This document shows positions 9,010-19,232 of a stretch of DNA of 64,000 nt, piece by piece; positions within the stretch are counted from its first letter, which is position 1, and every line of letters begins with the position of its first letter. Under the pieces are notes generated by a model. It saw nothing but the letters and a program-made list of their open reading frames with translations, searched no databases and was not told where the DNA came from. A program made the position numbers and the translations under genes. Source of the DNA: Micrasema longulum (taxonomy: Eukaryota; Arthropoda; Insecta; Trichoptera; Brachycentridae); assembly GCA_022494885.1 (NCBI GenBank), contig JAGVSM010002780.1:1-64000 (forward strand), given 5' to 3'.

Positions 9010-9112
9010 GTGAAGGTAAGGTGATCAGTCTCACGCTTCAGGTGCCAGTCCAGGAACAATGAAATATTGAAGTTTTAATAAAACCTTTGAAAATCAATAT
9101 TTTACGTCCACA
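9010..9112 (-). repeat. SINE family C, internal fragment
   Basis: AAGGTAAGGTGATCAGTCTC, CGCTTCAGGTGCCAGTCCAG and ACAATGAAATATT match 28425-28510, the body of the tRNA-headed SINE C. The tRNA-like head and the 3' end are missing. Confidence 0.6.
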
Positions 9113-9377
9113 CTGCCAGGAATTAAACAAAGGACCATAAAAATGGTGGGCAAACGCGTCAACCACTATACAACGAGGCAGACTTATCCCCACTCAATTT
9201 ACTTATCCAAGATATTTACCTGAGAGCAGCCATAGAACTGAACACACTCGTCTCGGATTCGGGTTCAATTTCACACACCGAACTGTATTTCTCATCCGCC
9301 TGGACAGATTTAGAGATGAAATAAGCGAAAAATTATTGCTGCTTCTTGCTACACACGTGCTGATAAATGTTTATTAG

Positions 9378-10139
9378 TTGGCTTTGAAATGATCAATAAT
9401 ATTTTAATAAGTTACGAAAATATTCTAATTTTTTTTTTTGCGAATATGCTTATTTATTAAATTTTATAAGCATTTGTTCGCCGAGGGGCTTTTAAATTTT
9501 AATGTGTAATACAATAAACAATCAAAATATTTTTCGATTAATTTCAGTGAAAATCTCCCGTGCGAGGGCAATCATTACGAATCAAGTACTTTAAGGGATT
9601 ATCGATTGAAATTGTTCATCCATAAACAAAATTTTCACTGATAAAACGTTACGCGGGCAGGTAAAAATAAGAACATAGAATATGTCGATCAAACTTGTTT
9701 ATCAAAGGCTGCACTAATTCGCTGTTAATGCAGATATTATGTACCAAACTTAGTCTCTGAATACAATGTACCGTATCAAATTTCTATAAAACGAAATGAA
9801 ATGCTAAATAAAGAAACAAGCCACACGCATAAAAAAAAATAGTGAAATTAATTTTCAAAATTTATGCGCCAACATTACAAGTCAAGTAAGTGGTGTTTTT
9901 GCTATTGCCACTAAACGTTTGTCTTTCTGGAATCAATTATTTTTCTACTTTTAAATTGTTTCTCATCATACTTCGTATATGACATCATATTTTTATTGTT
10001 TAGTGTATAAGACATTAAAATTTAAAAGCCCCTCGGCAAACAAATGCTTATAAAATTTAATAAATAAGCATATTCGCAACAAAAAAAATTAGAATATTTT
10101 CGTAACTTATTAAAATATTATTGAGCATTTCAAAGCCAA
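9378..10139. mobile_element. Non-autonomous element with 127-bp terminal inverted repeats
   Basis: Left terminal repeat 9378-9504 starts TTGGCTTTGAAATG; right repeat 10013-10139 is its reverse complement with about four differences (near 97% identity). Both include GCCGAGGGGCTTTTAAATTT or its complement. The 508-bp interior (9505-10012) has no reading frame of note. Flanks (TTAG and CTTA) do not give a clear duplication. It looks like a MITE or foldback DNA transposon; the superfamily is not determinable. A lone GTTGGCTTTGAAAT at 17881-17894 may be another end. Confidence 0.7.
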
Positions 10140-10407
10140 CTTATAAAAATTTAAGCTTAGCATGATGTGTAAAATTTAATATATAATTATTTTTTTTAGG
10201 TAATAATGTTTCTTAAAAATCGCAAGTACATTTTTAAATGACGAAACTCGTGTTAAAATGAAACCTTTAAATAGAATTCCGTAAAATTATACAGTGTAAT
10301 AGAATAAAAAAAAACATTTTATTATTATTAGTATTTAAAAAACGTGTGTTAAAATATACGTAATTTATCAAATATATGTAAAAGGATTGATTAACATATT
10401 ACAAAAG

Positions 10408-10505
10408 AAATGGAAAACAGTTTTAAGGGAACATGGGAGTCAAAACATTTAAAGGGATTATGATTTCTCATTGGCTGGTTTCAATCTTTGTCATTAAATG
10501 TCAAT
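10408..10505 (+). repeat. Diverged family D arm
   Basis: GGAAAACAGTTTTAAGGGAA, CATGGGAGTC, and TCATTGGCTGGTTT resemble the left arm of family D (compare 48530-48610). It is diverged and without the rest of the repeat. Confidence 0.4.
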
Positions 10506-10599
10506 CTTAATAGCTCTCAACTAGGTAAATCCAGTCATCGTCTGCAAAATATTGTTAATTCGATTGACTATCTCTACTGACATTCCTTTGTAGATTTTT

Positions 10600-10697
10600 T
10601 TTTAATTATAAGTAAAAAACGTTTTTTTATTTTCGACCATCTTAGAATCGTTCACCAGTGACCGGATTTCGCCGTGACCGACATTGTCAGACTGGAC
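10600..10697 (-). repeat. Hammerhead-like element end, family a copy 3
   Basis: Motif at 10653-10695 on the minus strand: stem I CCAGU/ACUGG, core CUGACAA (G8 changed to A), stem II GUCG/CGGC, GAAA, then UCCGGUC ending at a normal C cleavage position. This copy gave the clearest view of the 3' half (GGUC followed by the stem I strand). The G8 change predicts no activity. The A/T flank with AATTATAA extends to about 10600. Confidence 0.5.
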
Positions 10698-11109
10698 TTA
10701 AATGTAATTACCAAATAGATAACAGTCACGTATCTGCGAAATCTCAAGAGGATTTAAAATAAATTTGGTCGTATTTCTTTCTTGCTGTTTTCACAATTGA
10801 ATTGGCATTCCAACATAAAATATCAAGGCATTGTTACAGAAAAAGTCGTAAACTACATATTTTACAGTCGATACACTGTCAATATGTTTGGCGTAAACGT
10901 AAAAGACATTAAAAACATATAATATGCAATAATACGTTGTAACTTCAGTCCATCCGAATATTTAATAGCCTTTGTATTTATTAATGTGTTAGTGCTTGTC
11001 ATTGAATTAAGTTTAGTAAATATACTTTTATATAAATATATATAAATAAACTTTTTCGCGAGGTCGACATCCAATCCCATATCTTTATATATTATCAAAC
11101 CAACCTGTT

Positions 11110-11748
11110 CAGAGAGTTGATACCGTACGCGATCTGGGTGTTATTCTTGATAGCAAACTTACATTTGAGAATCACTTCGATGACATACTGACCCGTGCAC
11201 ATAGAAACCTTGGTTTTGTACTTCGTACATGTCAGGTATTTAATGATATCGCGTGTATTAAAATGGTCTACTTTGCTCATGTTCGCAGTTTGCTCGAGTA
11301 TGCCTCTTCTGTTTGGTCTCCACAATATGTCACACATAAAGAAAAGTTTGAGAAAATTCAATGGACATTTCTTAGACATCTTAACTGAAGATGCAGGTAT
11401 ACCGATCTCAATTATATATCTTCCTGCAAAAAACACCACTTGCTTACTTTAGAAGATCGCCGTCTACTGTTGGACATGGGGGTGCTTCATGGCATACTCA
11501 GTGGACGCCTTGATAGTCCGGCTCTTTTGTCAGAGTTATCATTAAATGTCCCCGGCTACCGCACCCGTCACACGTCGAGCTCTCTATTTCATGTGCCAGC
11601 AGTTCGCACGAACTATGCCCAGAACTCTCCACTTATACGTTTTGCTAGTGAGTATAATTTGAACTTTCCCCTTATTGATCCATTTGATTGTAAAAAAATA
11701 ACATTTAAAATGCGCGTCTTAAAACATTCTTTTTTGTCTTATACTTAG
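11110..11748 (+). pseudogene. Jockey/CR1-like LINE, RT thumb and C-terminus
   Basis: A single frame with one in-frame TGA at 11384-11386. Recognisable parts in order: RDLGVILDSKLTFENH (RT connection block), HRNLGFVLRTCQ, HVRSLLEYASSVWSPQY (thumb), KFEKIQWTFLRHLN, then LLTLEDRRLLLDM, PALLSELSLNVPGYRTRH and LIRFASEYN. The RT palm with its Asp pair is upstream of the truncation point. AT-rich 3' UTR runs to about 12035 (CCCCAATAAATAAAA). Only one stop and no frameshift make this one of the youngest LINE copies here. Confidence 0.8.
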
Positions 11749-12035
11749 TTTCAATAATAAAGTTTTATTTTATTTTATTAATTTTTATCTCTATTTCTTA
11801 ATATTTTATATATATTTATATTTTCGATACCTGACACCCTCTTTCCAATATAACACCCACACACCCACCCTCTCACTCACTTACACTCACACAAATACAC
11901 TAGTATGTATTGTACGTGTATTTAATGTATTTCTGTGGATATCTGTCATTGGTTTTATTCTCTGTATATGTTATTTGTTATATTTGTATTACATGTATTA
12001 CTGTTGATATCCCCAATAAATAAAAAAAATAAAAA
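11749..12035 (+). repeat. 3' UTR of the preceding LINE
   Basis: AT-rich, with an ACACCC/CTCACT-rich patch at 11847-11900, ending in GATATCCCCAATAAATAAAA at about 12007-12027, a polyadenylation-like tail. Confidence 0.5.
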
Positions 12036-12580
12036 TAAATACTACTATTGTTTGTGTTAGTACATACTATATTACGTTATGTTTTCAGTTGGAATACGTG
12101 ATTTTTTATTTCTTTATTTAACATATTAGACATAATTTTAAATTGCACATCGGTGGATTTGTTGCCAAATGGCAACTTCTTCCAACCAACTGATGATGAT
12201 GATTTCACTAAATAGAGGTATTATTTAGTAATCTAACTTTTTTTAATTTTGTTTTATTGCTCAAAAAACTTTTATTTTCTAAAGTACTAATGCTGTATGA
12301 ATTTTTTTAATATTATTATCTAGTTATTCTCAACTTTACTGTGTTATATTTATATTTAGTACATAAGATTTTCTCATGGTTATTGCTATCTTTATTTAGA
12401 AATGTTATGTTTCTTTTTTCCTTTTTGTATTATATGTTTACTAAATTGTTTAGTTTTAATTATTCTATTATTTCATACTATGTACTACATGATTATTGTG
12501 CACTGCTGTGATTATTCCTGTAAATTATTATTTTTTGTAAAAGGTTCTTTGAACCGTTGACGTATAAATAAATAAATACA
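12036..12580 (+). repeat. LINE 3' UTR fragments
   Basis: TTGTTGCCAAATGGCAACTT at 12160-12179, followed by CTTCCAACCAACT, matches 39017-39050 (TATTGCCAAATGGCAATTTC), a LINE 3' tail with a small palindrome. A second tail ends TTGAACCGTTGACGTATAAA followed by TAAATAAATA at about 12549-12578. No coding sequence is visible between them. Confidence 0.4.
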
Positions 12581-13400
12581 TTTGAAATTCCTGCAACAAA
12601 TAAATTGAGGCTTACAAATATCAACTTGAACTATCGATTGAAAATTAACTTAATCTCTCAAAATGTGTTCAGTGTTTCAAATGCAGACTACAGATTATCG
12701 TAAAATGTATAACGACAGGTATTGTATTTATGGCCATTCTAATAGTGAAACATTTTTAGTAAGGGGACTTTATTTAAACTTTTGGTTTGGTCATTAATTA
12801 ACTTATTCATTTTATTTCAAACATCAAGTACAAAGAAAATGTACTTTGGCAGACCTCTTGCTAAAAGCAATATTTTCCATCCAACCAAAAAACAGATAAG
12901 TCAAAAAGAAGAGATTGGTCAAAATTTTGTACTAAAAAAAAACATCAATATATACTAAAAGATAGGTACATACATATTTTTTTTTTAAAAAACCCTTTTT
13001 AATTAAAAATAACCGCTGTTTTTCTTGCTTGCACATATTAACTTTAATAAAATTAAAAATTGAAATAATATAAAAAAAATACGTTATACATGTTAGACGA
13101 TGAGGAATGTGAGATCAGATAGTGTGTTTGGAAGAAGAGAGAAAGAAGAATCAAGAAAAGAAAAAAAGGGATAAAAATACATATTTAAGAAAAAGAAAAA
13201 AAAAACAAAAAAAAGCAGAAAAACTCGGGGAGTTCAAGATTCTGGGAATATATAATAAGGTTTCAGAGGTTTTTTGAAAGTGGCTAGAGATATAAATAAT
13301 ACAAATATTTCTAACAACTTTTTGAATTTTTATATTTCATAATTATCAGATGTACTTTTGGGAACCTGCAATTTAGTAAAAAGCTTTTCTTGTTTTTATG
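12581..13400. other. Unrecognised stretch with a purine-rich run
   Basis: Mostly AT-rich with no match. A strand-biased purine run (AGAGAGAAAGAAGAATC..., mostly A and G) covers about 13122-13225. Confidence 0.3.
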
Positions 13401-13450
13401 CCTTAACAAAGGAACATTTGCGTTCCGAAACCGGTTAGTATATACATTTA
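13401..13450 (+). repeat. Hammerhead-like relic, family d
   Basis: CCUUAACAA, spare A, stem II GGAAC/GUUCC around loop AUUUGC, GAAA, then CCGGUUA. Stem II and the self-complementary ACCGGU box are perfect, but the heptamer has changed (expected YUGANGA), so it is a relic. Confidence 0.4.
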
Positions 13451-13568
13451 TTTAACACATTATTGCAATAAATCTGCAAGGCGTTTATTTCGAAGATTAC
13501 CCAATTCAGTAAAGAATTGAATCTTAATCTTTATAAAAGAACTAAATATTTTTTTTTTAATTTCAACA

Positions 13569-13680
13569 GGAATGGAGAAATTTTAGAGAAGGGAATATGG
13601 AAGTCTGGGCATTTACAGGGCTTATGAACTGTTATTGGCTGGTTTAAGCGGCCACTTTACACACTGTGTAATAAATATTG
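13569..13680 (+). repeat. Family D, single left arm
   Basis: GAGAAGGGAATATGGAAGTC, then CTGGGCATTTACAGGGCTTA, ATTGGCTGGTTTAAGCGGCC and CACTTTACACACTGTGTAA match the left arms at 18498-18608 and 48528-48640. Only one arm remains. Confidence 0.65.
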
Positions 13681-13824
13681 TAAATATTTTCTTTGTGTAA
13701 AATCACGAAATAAAGAATAATTTGAATAATATTAGATATTTTTATAAATGGAAAATCACAAAGTTAGTGCTTCAAATAATAATTTTGTTTTTTATTTATT
13801 TTTATTAATTTAACACATTGTTTT

Positions 13825-14240
13825 AGTGGCGAAGATCTACGAAAAGCCGGAAGATCTATCCCAAATAATTCCAAGTCGTGTGACGAATTGACTAATCCTC
13901 GCATTCTGGACATTGGGGCATAAAAACAAAAGTTGCTCTTCAAAGATTTAATGAGAAGCAGGTTTTGACTTCTGGTGACATGGTTGAGAACATAAAAAGA
14001 AATTTATTGCAACAGAGATGGGACATCATTTACGGCATTAAGTATTTTGAAATACATATAAGGTCCATCTCAGTTCTACGTTTCTCTAATGAAGACAGAT
14101 TAAGAGATTGCTTTATTTCAAAATAGGTATAATTATCCGTTTGTAATCCGAACAACCCTGACACTTTTCTTGGAAAACGGTGTTGGACAGACTCGATATG
14201 GTCAATGAGTGTGATTATGTTGGAAATCCTAAGCATTAGA
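13825..14240 (-). pseudogene. Jockey/CR1-like LINE C-terminus
   Basis: Minus strand: HIESVQHRFPRKVSGL, NLSSLEKRRTEMDLI, then after shifts the tail up to SQFVTRLGIIWDRSSG. It is the same family as 40180-40557 (NLSSLERRRTEMDLI). The alternation of frames and stops shows decay. This region follows the RT domain; no catalytic part is present. Confidence 0.7.
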
Positions 14241-15046
14241 TAAAAATTATTGAAAAATCTAAAGTTTTCCTCGAGTCATTTCCCAATTTAGATATTTACA
14301 TGACTTTCTAATCTTTTTGCGTGGATTTTGTTATTCAAAACGCAGCAATTATTTAAAAGGAAATTTGTCAGTTGTAGTTGGTTTTGAAAATATTCGACTC
14401 ATTTTGTGTTAATAGCAGCATTTGAATAGGGTTAAAAGCACCAAAATTGGATACCGACTGAGTGTAAACCTATGCCCCTTTGCTTGTTAATATTTGGTTT
14501 GCGTGCAGATTATTTCAGCTGAGAGATTTACAACAGAATATTGTGCAAATAAAACGCATACTTGGGTACAACGCGGTTATTTTGAGCACGGGAATAGGCT
14601 TAACAGGATTCGTTGCATAGTATTGTTACCATGAATAATTATGTAGTGTGCAGGTTATTGTAATCACTGCAATACATCTAACTATACTTATATTTAACTG
14701 TGCAATAAACTAAGGGGGTTTTTACCACCCTCAGTAGATTGAGTGTGACAGTTGGAATGTTTTTTTACTTTGACAAATGATAAATAATGCAAACATTAGT
14801 TTTTTTTAATACAAAAATTAATGTTATTATGTATTTGACTAGTTTTAATAATTTTTAAAGTCTGGCTGACCACACAACTTAAGATGTGCATTTTACAGAA
14901 AACGGCCATAGATAAAAGTACACAGTAGTTAACAGTATTTATTTACATAAAAAAAAGAAATATTACACCAGTAACAAATATAAACATTTACCTATAAAAA
15001 AGAAAGAAAAGAAAATAACCGTTTTAACATTTTTTAACATTTTTTT
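14241..15046. other. Unrecognised AT-rich stretch
   Basis: No coding match or repeat recognised on either strand. Confidence 0.3.
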
Positions 15047-15222
15047 TTTTTTTTTGCACCACAACAGGCCATGAGGCCTAATTACAGTGGTGAATTACAT
15101 CACAGAGCACCCAGGCTTGAGAAAAATCACATTTTTAATTTTTGTGTTCTCACCGGGAATCGAACCCGGAACCTTCCGTGCGTGAGTCAAGCGTCTTGAC
15201 CACTACACCACGGAGGCCGCCA
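15047..15222 (-). mobile_element. SINE family A, full-length
   Basis: Minus strand: tRNA-like head GGCCTCCGTGGTGTAGTGGT (A box region) through GGTTCCGGGTTCGATTCCCG (B box GGTTCGATTCC type), then a body with AAGCCTGGGTGCTCTGTGAT and AATTAGGCCTCATGGCCTGT, ending TTGTGGTGC and a poly(A) tail (15041-15057 on the plus strand as T). The head resembles a tRNA of the Val/Glu/Asp type but I cannot assign it firmly. It is the best preserved copy of the family in the window. It would depend on a LINE for movement. Confidence 0.8.
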
Positions 15223-15649
15223 AAAAAGGGGACGAGAAAAAAAAATGTTTATGCAATGTTTAATTTTTATTTTTGCTATTATTCAATAATGTACACGCTC
15301 CTACTTCCCATTTTGTTGTATCCAAACTCAACACAGTGCTCTTAACCTCAAAGTTTGGGATACGTTATTATTATTTTTTGTAATATATATGTATTTGTAT
15401 GAATAAATAAAAATAATAAAAAAGTAATATTTACAGAGTGTCCCAGAAGTCGACGTCAAGCCGGAAACTGATGATAGAGCAAGTCATGCTTGTTGTGAGA
15501 AAAATGGAAAAAAAATCTAAGTCTTGTGTTTTTTTAATTATAGGCATTTAAAAAAAATCGAGAAAATCAACATCCTGTGATGGTATTTTAACTCTCGTTA
15601 CTACAAATCTTTACTTTATTTCACTTTTATTTTTATTATGAAATCCTAT
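15223..15649. other. Unrecognised AT-rich stretch
   Basis: Contains a LINE-like tail (GAATAAATAAAAATAATAAA) at 15401-15420; otherwise nothing recognised. Confidence 0.3.
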
Positions 15650-16625
15650 ATAATGTTTCTGTAAATTTAAAGCTAACTGATGGATGCATCAAGAAAATAG
15701 GAAACTGGATGGCTGAAAACAGACTAACATTAAACCCATCAAAAACTGAACAACTGTGGGTGGCTTCAGCCAGACGACAGAATTTGATCCAGGATACGGC
15801 TCTACCCAATGTAGGGAGTGCCGTTTTACCCACCGTTAAACTACTGGGAGTTTTACTCAATTCTGACCTATCTCTTGACGCTCAAATTAGTAGAACGATA
15901 AGTTCATGCTTCTACCAGCTGAGACAAATTAAATGCATACGCAAAATTTGCCGGTTGATGCCGCCCGTCAATTAATAAATGCGTTTGTAGTGTCTAGAGT
16001 CGATTATTGTAATGGTATCTATGCAGGTCTACCAATGAACAAAATGACTCGCCTACAATCTGTATTGAATGCCGCAGCGAGACTTATTTTCAGAATCTCT
16101 AAGTTCAGTCATATCACTCCACTACTTCGGGAACTACACTGGCTACGTTTTCCACAGAGGGTCGAATACAAACTCTGTTGGCTTATGTATAAGTCACTGC
16201 ACAACTCTGCTCCGGAATATCTAAGGGAACTATGCATTCCAGATGAACTAGCTGACAGGCGTCTCACGCTTAGATCAGCTACGTCTACGGCGAGAGGAAA
16301 AGTTATTATACCTCTACGCAAACAGCGCACTAAATTTAGTGAACGCGCATTTGCGGTCGCAGGCCCTATGGCATGGAATGCTCTCCCAGCAGAGGTGCGA
16401 GGCTGTGAAAGTGAAGTGATGTTTCAGAAAAAACTTAAAACCCACTTGTTCTCTAAATCATTTGAATAAATCCGTAGCACGTGACAACAAAATAAATTAT
16501 TTTAATTAAATTACAAATTTAAAAGCTTCAATTAAATTAACTTAACAATAGAATCACCATGTAAAGCGCCCTTGAGGTATTTTATTACGAAAATGGCGCT
16601 ATATAAGTTATCCACAATAAATAAA
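15650..16625 (+). pseudogene. L2/CR1-like LINE, RT end, C-terminus and 3' tail
   Basis: Frame 1 to about 15948: GNWMAENRLTLNPSKTEQLW (RT palm end) and VKLLGVLLNSDLSL. A one-base shift moves to frame 2 (15933-16469): ARQLINAFVVSRVDYCNGIY, LQSVLNAAARLIFR, HITPLLRELHWLRFPQRVEY, RAFAVAGPMAWNALPAEVR and KKLKTHLFSKSFE before the natural stop. This order is the diagnostic C-terminal region of L2-type LINEs. The 3' UTR ends TGTAAAGCGCCCTTGAGG and GGCGCTATATAAGTTATCC before AATAAATAAA. Only one frameshift separates it from an open frame, so it is comparatively young. The catalytic Asp pair is upstream and absent. Confidence 0.85.
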
Positions 16626-16790
16626 ACTGCTCCAGCTTGGAAGAAAATGTTACTTTTTGCCCAACCAAGTATTCAAAATTAACACTACGCCCAATTTTAA
16701 CTAACTGTACTGAAAAAAAATGTACTACGCTAATTTGGCAGGTTACTTTAAAAGTTTACAAGTTTACTTAAAAAATTTACCGACTTTTCT

Positions 16791-16834
16791 ATGTCTACCG
16801 GTTTCGAGACGTACCCGTCTCTTCGTCAGGACAC
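16791..16834 (-). ncRNA. Hammerhead-like ribozyme motif, family b, complete
   Basis: Minus strand: stem I GUGUC pairs with GACAU (5 bp including one G-U); core CUGACGA; spare A; stem II GAGACG/CGUCUC, six perfect pairs closed by loop GGUA; GAAA; CCGGU; cleavage-position A; then stem I 3' strand. All invariant core positions are kept. The box after the core A run reads ACCGGU, a perfect palindrome, so stem III could form between two molecules. The spare A between core and stem II departs from the consensus. Confidence 0.6.
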
Positions 16835-16930
16835 CAATTAAACCAACATGCAAAACCCAGTACCTTCACCATAGTTGTTGCAAAAAAATAAAAAAAGGTA
16901 GGTATGTTGGTTGAGTATATTGGTTTTATT

Positions 16931-16978
16931 GGTGTCCTGACAAAAAGACGGGTACGTCTCGAAACAAAGAAAAGTCGG
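16931..16978 (+). ncRNA. Hammerhead-like motif, family b, damaged
   Basis: GGUGUC, then CUGACAA (G8 to A), stem II AGACG/CGUCU intact, CGAAAC, then a deletion removes CGGTAGACAT so stem III and the stem I strand are gone. Predicted inactive. Confidence 0.5.
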
Positions 16979-17060
16979 TAAGTGGTTGTATACAAATATT
17001 TAATAACATTTAGTAAAATGTTTAACCACAAAGTTGATGCTTTAAATATTAATGATAAAT

Positions 17061-18497
17061 ATAAAGTCATTAAAGCTTTTAGCCAAAATAAAATACACGG
17101 TATACGACTTAACCATAAATTTATTTTTAAAACTACAGATTTATGAAATTCAACATGGCTTGGAGTATTTCGTCAGTATGTAGAGCGTTAAAAACATTAC
17201 AAATCGTCATCATTAAGTCAAATCCGCATATTTTTGAGTTAACGTTTTTTGCCAGTATACCCACGATATATTTATATTTTATGGAAAATGAATAATTAAT
17301 ATAATATTTTCAGTGAGATTATTACGCTGTAAAACTTTATTAAAGCATCGAAAAATATTTTTACCAAATAGATTCTTAAGGTTGGATTTCGCATTTTAAA
17401 CATTCACGGCGTTCTTTATGTAGCGATATTTATAATAATGTACGGGACAATTTTTGTAGCAAACTGTATACGCTTCGTTAAATTTTTGAAATTTTTAATT
17501 AAGTCGGTAAAAATATTGATTTCACAATATTTCTATTTCTGTCAAAGTTTAATCTAGCCGATAATTTTTCAAATACGTTTATTTATCTATTTTACAAGAA
17601 AAAGTAAACGTTAGGTAACCTTATTTTCTGGATTACACAATCAATCTCACCCCCGAATTCCAACCCCTTTGACTGAATTCTAATACTTACAACAATTTCC
17701 TTACATTTATTAAATGCCGTTAGGTACAACAATAATTCCTAAGAAATTCTTGTCTTCCAGCGCAACGAAGAATTTATTCTGAACTTTCTAGCATATAAAA
17801 TTGCTTAGGAAAATAAAAATATGTATTTTTAAGAGGTACGATAAATAATAGAAGTACAGATAAGATTATAAATACAAATAGTTGGCTTTGAAATAAGGGT
17901 ACATAGTGCATGTATAAAGGATGAATGTCAAAAAAATATGTTCAATTTCAATTTTTTTTTTAATCGTATTTAGGTATCTTGGAAAGTACACCCTCAATAT
18001 TAAATTTCATTTGATAAAACTGAAGATGATGTGAACTGCCGTCAGATTTATTAGTTTAACACACATACATATTTACATTATTTACATCCTGTACTCTTAA
18101 AATATTGTGTAATTAGTCGAATTATCAAAAATATGCAGGCCATTCAAATAATAAATGATGATGTCTTTGATGTCTTAATTACATTGTTTATGTCATTTTC
18201 CTGTTATTTCTGTATGATTTTTAATGGCATTGTCATATTGTGTTTGTATACCAAAAAATTCACCAAAAACAATAAAAAAGGAATGGCCCACGCTCAGACG
18301 TTTAAGTCTTTGTGGGCATTTTTTCCAAATTTAAGGCTATGTTTATTTTTAGAATATGTATTTTTTCTCTTTTTCTCTTCTCTTCTAATGTTTAATAAAT
18401 ATAATGTATAAAATATGTAATTTAATACATGCATAATATGTAACAGTATGGAAAAATAAACAAAAAAATAAAAAATAAAAAATTATTTCTCATATTT
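17061..18497. other. Unrecognised AT-rich stretch
   Basis: No coding match. A 92-codon hydrophobic frame at 18133-18411 has no recognisable family and lies in AT-rich DNA ending in an A-rich tail (18455-18482), so it may be chance in a LINE 3' UTR. Confidence 0.3.
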
Positions 18498-18957
18498 AAA
18501 TATGTTGCAACAGAGAGGGAAAACATTTTCGAGAAGGGAATATGGGAGACTAGGCACTTACAGGGCTTATGACCTGTCATTAGCTTGTTAAGTGGCCACT
18601 TTACACACTGGGAAAATCCAACCAGTCTGCAAGCATTTGGACATACTCAAAACATTGTTGAATAGACTACCTGGTAAAAGAAGTATACAAAATTGGAAAA
18701 TTGTTTTCAGGCGTTGCCTAGTGGGTGAATTGGTTCAGCCGGATAAATCTCACCCACGTGATAATGGTTTCATTTCTTTTATTTCACAAAAGTCAGCAGA
18801 TGGAAGAGTTGAGGAAATTTAGATGTTCAAACATAGGCAGAATGGTAAATGTTACACAGTGAGTAAAGTGGCCACTTAAACCAGCCAATGACAATTCATA
18901 AGCCCAGTAAGTACCTAGACTCTCATTTTCCCTTCTCTGTTGCCACAAATTTAAATA
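18498..18957. mobile_element. Family D foldback repeat, both arms
   Basis: Left arm 18498-18608 (GTTGCAACAGAGAGGGAAAA to CACTTTACACACTG) and right arm about 18845-18957 are inverted copies. The middle (18609-18844) holds CAGTCTGCAAGCATTTGGAC, GCGTTGCCTAGTGGGTGAAT, TGGTTCAGCCGGATAAATCT and CACAAAAGTCAGCAGATGG. No protein is encoded. Other copies are at 4871, 13569, 48523 and 54690. A tRNA-like promoter may lie in the GCGTTGCCTAGTGGGTG...GGTTCAGCC part, but the match is loose. Confidence 0.65.
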
Positions 18958-19085
18958 TAAAAAACTCCCTAGGGAGAAAACCCATAAATGTACAGAAATA
19001 TTCCAATTTTCGCATTCATTCAAGAAAATATTTATAAAATAGGATAAACGTCAAAAAATGTATTATCTTATTAGTGCAATCAAGG

Positions 19086-19232
19086 CCAAGGGCCCGTATA
19101 ATGAATGGGAATTCAACAAAGTTAATTTTATTTTTAATATTAAACTAAATATGCATAGATTTTTATTAATATGTTCAATTACGGGTTGCCGACGAAGAAA
19201 CTCAAAATTTTCATACAAATTTCGCACATTAC
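19086..19232 (-). repeat. Family F repeat, 3' half
   Basis: GGGCCCGTATAATGAATGGG, AATATGTTCAATTACGGGTT and GCCGACGAAGAAACTC match the reverse complement of 46480-46605 and 61960-62118. Non-coding. Confidence 0.6.

Larger units (their letters stand above)
16720..17060. repeat. Inverted pair of hammerhead-like ends, family b
   Basis: A left copy (minus, about 16768-16840) and a right copy (plus, about 16921-16985) face each other across about 90 bp. Shared pieces include GGTGTCCTGAC, AGACGGGTACGTCTCGAAAC and GAAAAGTCGGTAA. Further right, 17018-17055 holds AACCACAAAGTTGATGCTTT, the box seen beside family c. The same peptide-like frames appear on both strands only because of this inversion; they are not genes. 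Confidence 0.6.

Noticed and set aside
15142..15222. Possible functional tRNA gene
   Set aside because: The tRNA-like region is continuous with a SINE body and poly(A) tail and is repeated with the same body elsewhere; it is a SINE head.
15142..15345. 67-codon plus frame with a CSHRESNPEPSV start
   Set aside because: Antisense translation of SINE A (the same peptide-like start recurs at 42700), not a gene.
16109..16330. Minus-strand 73-codon frame
   Set aside because: Antisense shadow of the L2-like LINE C-terminus.
16720..17070. Frames on opposite strands sharing a VSRRTRLFVRTPIKP-type peptide
   Set aside because: They are the two strands of an inverted hammerhead-like pair, not related genes.
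18133..18411. 92-codon hydrophobic frame as a membrane protein gene
   Set aside because: No family recognised, no supporting context, AT-rich composition gives hydrophobic frames by chance.
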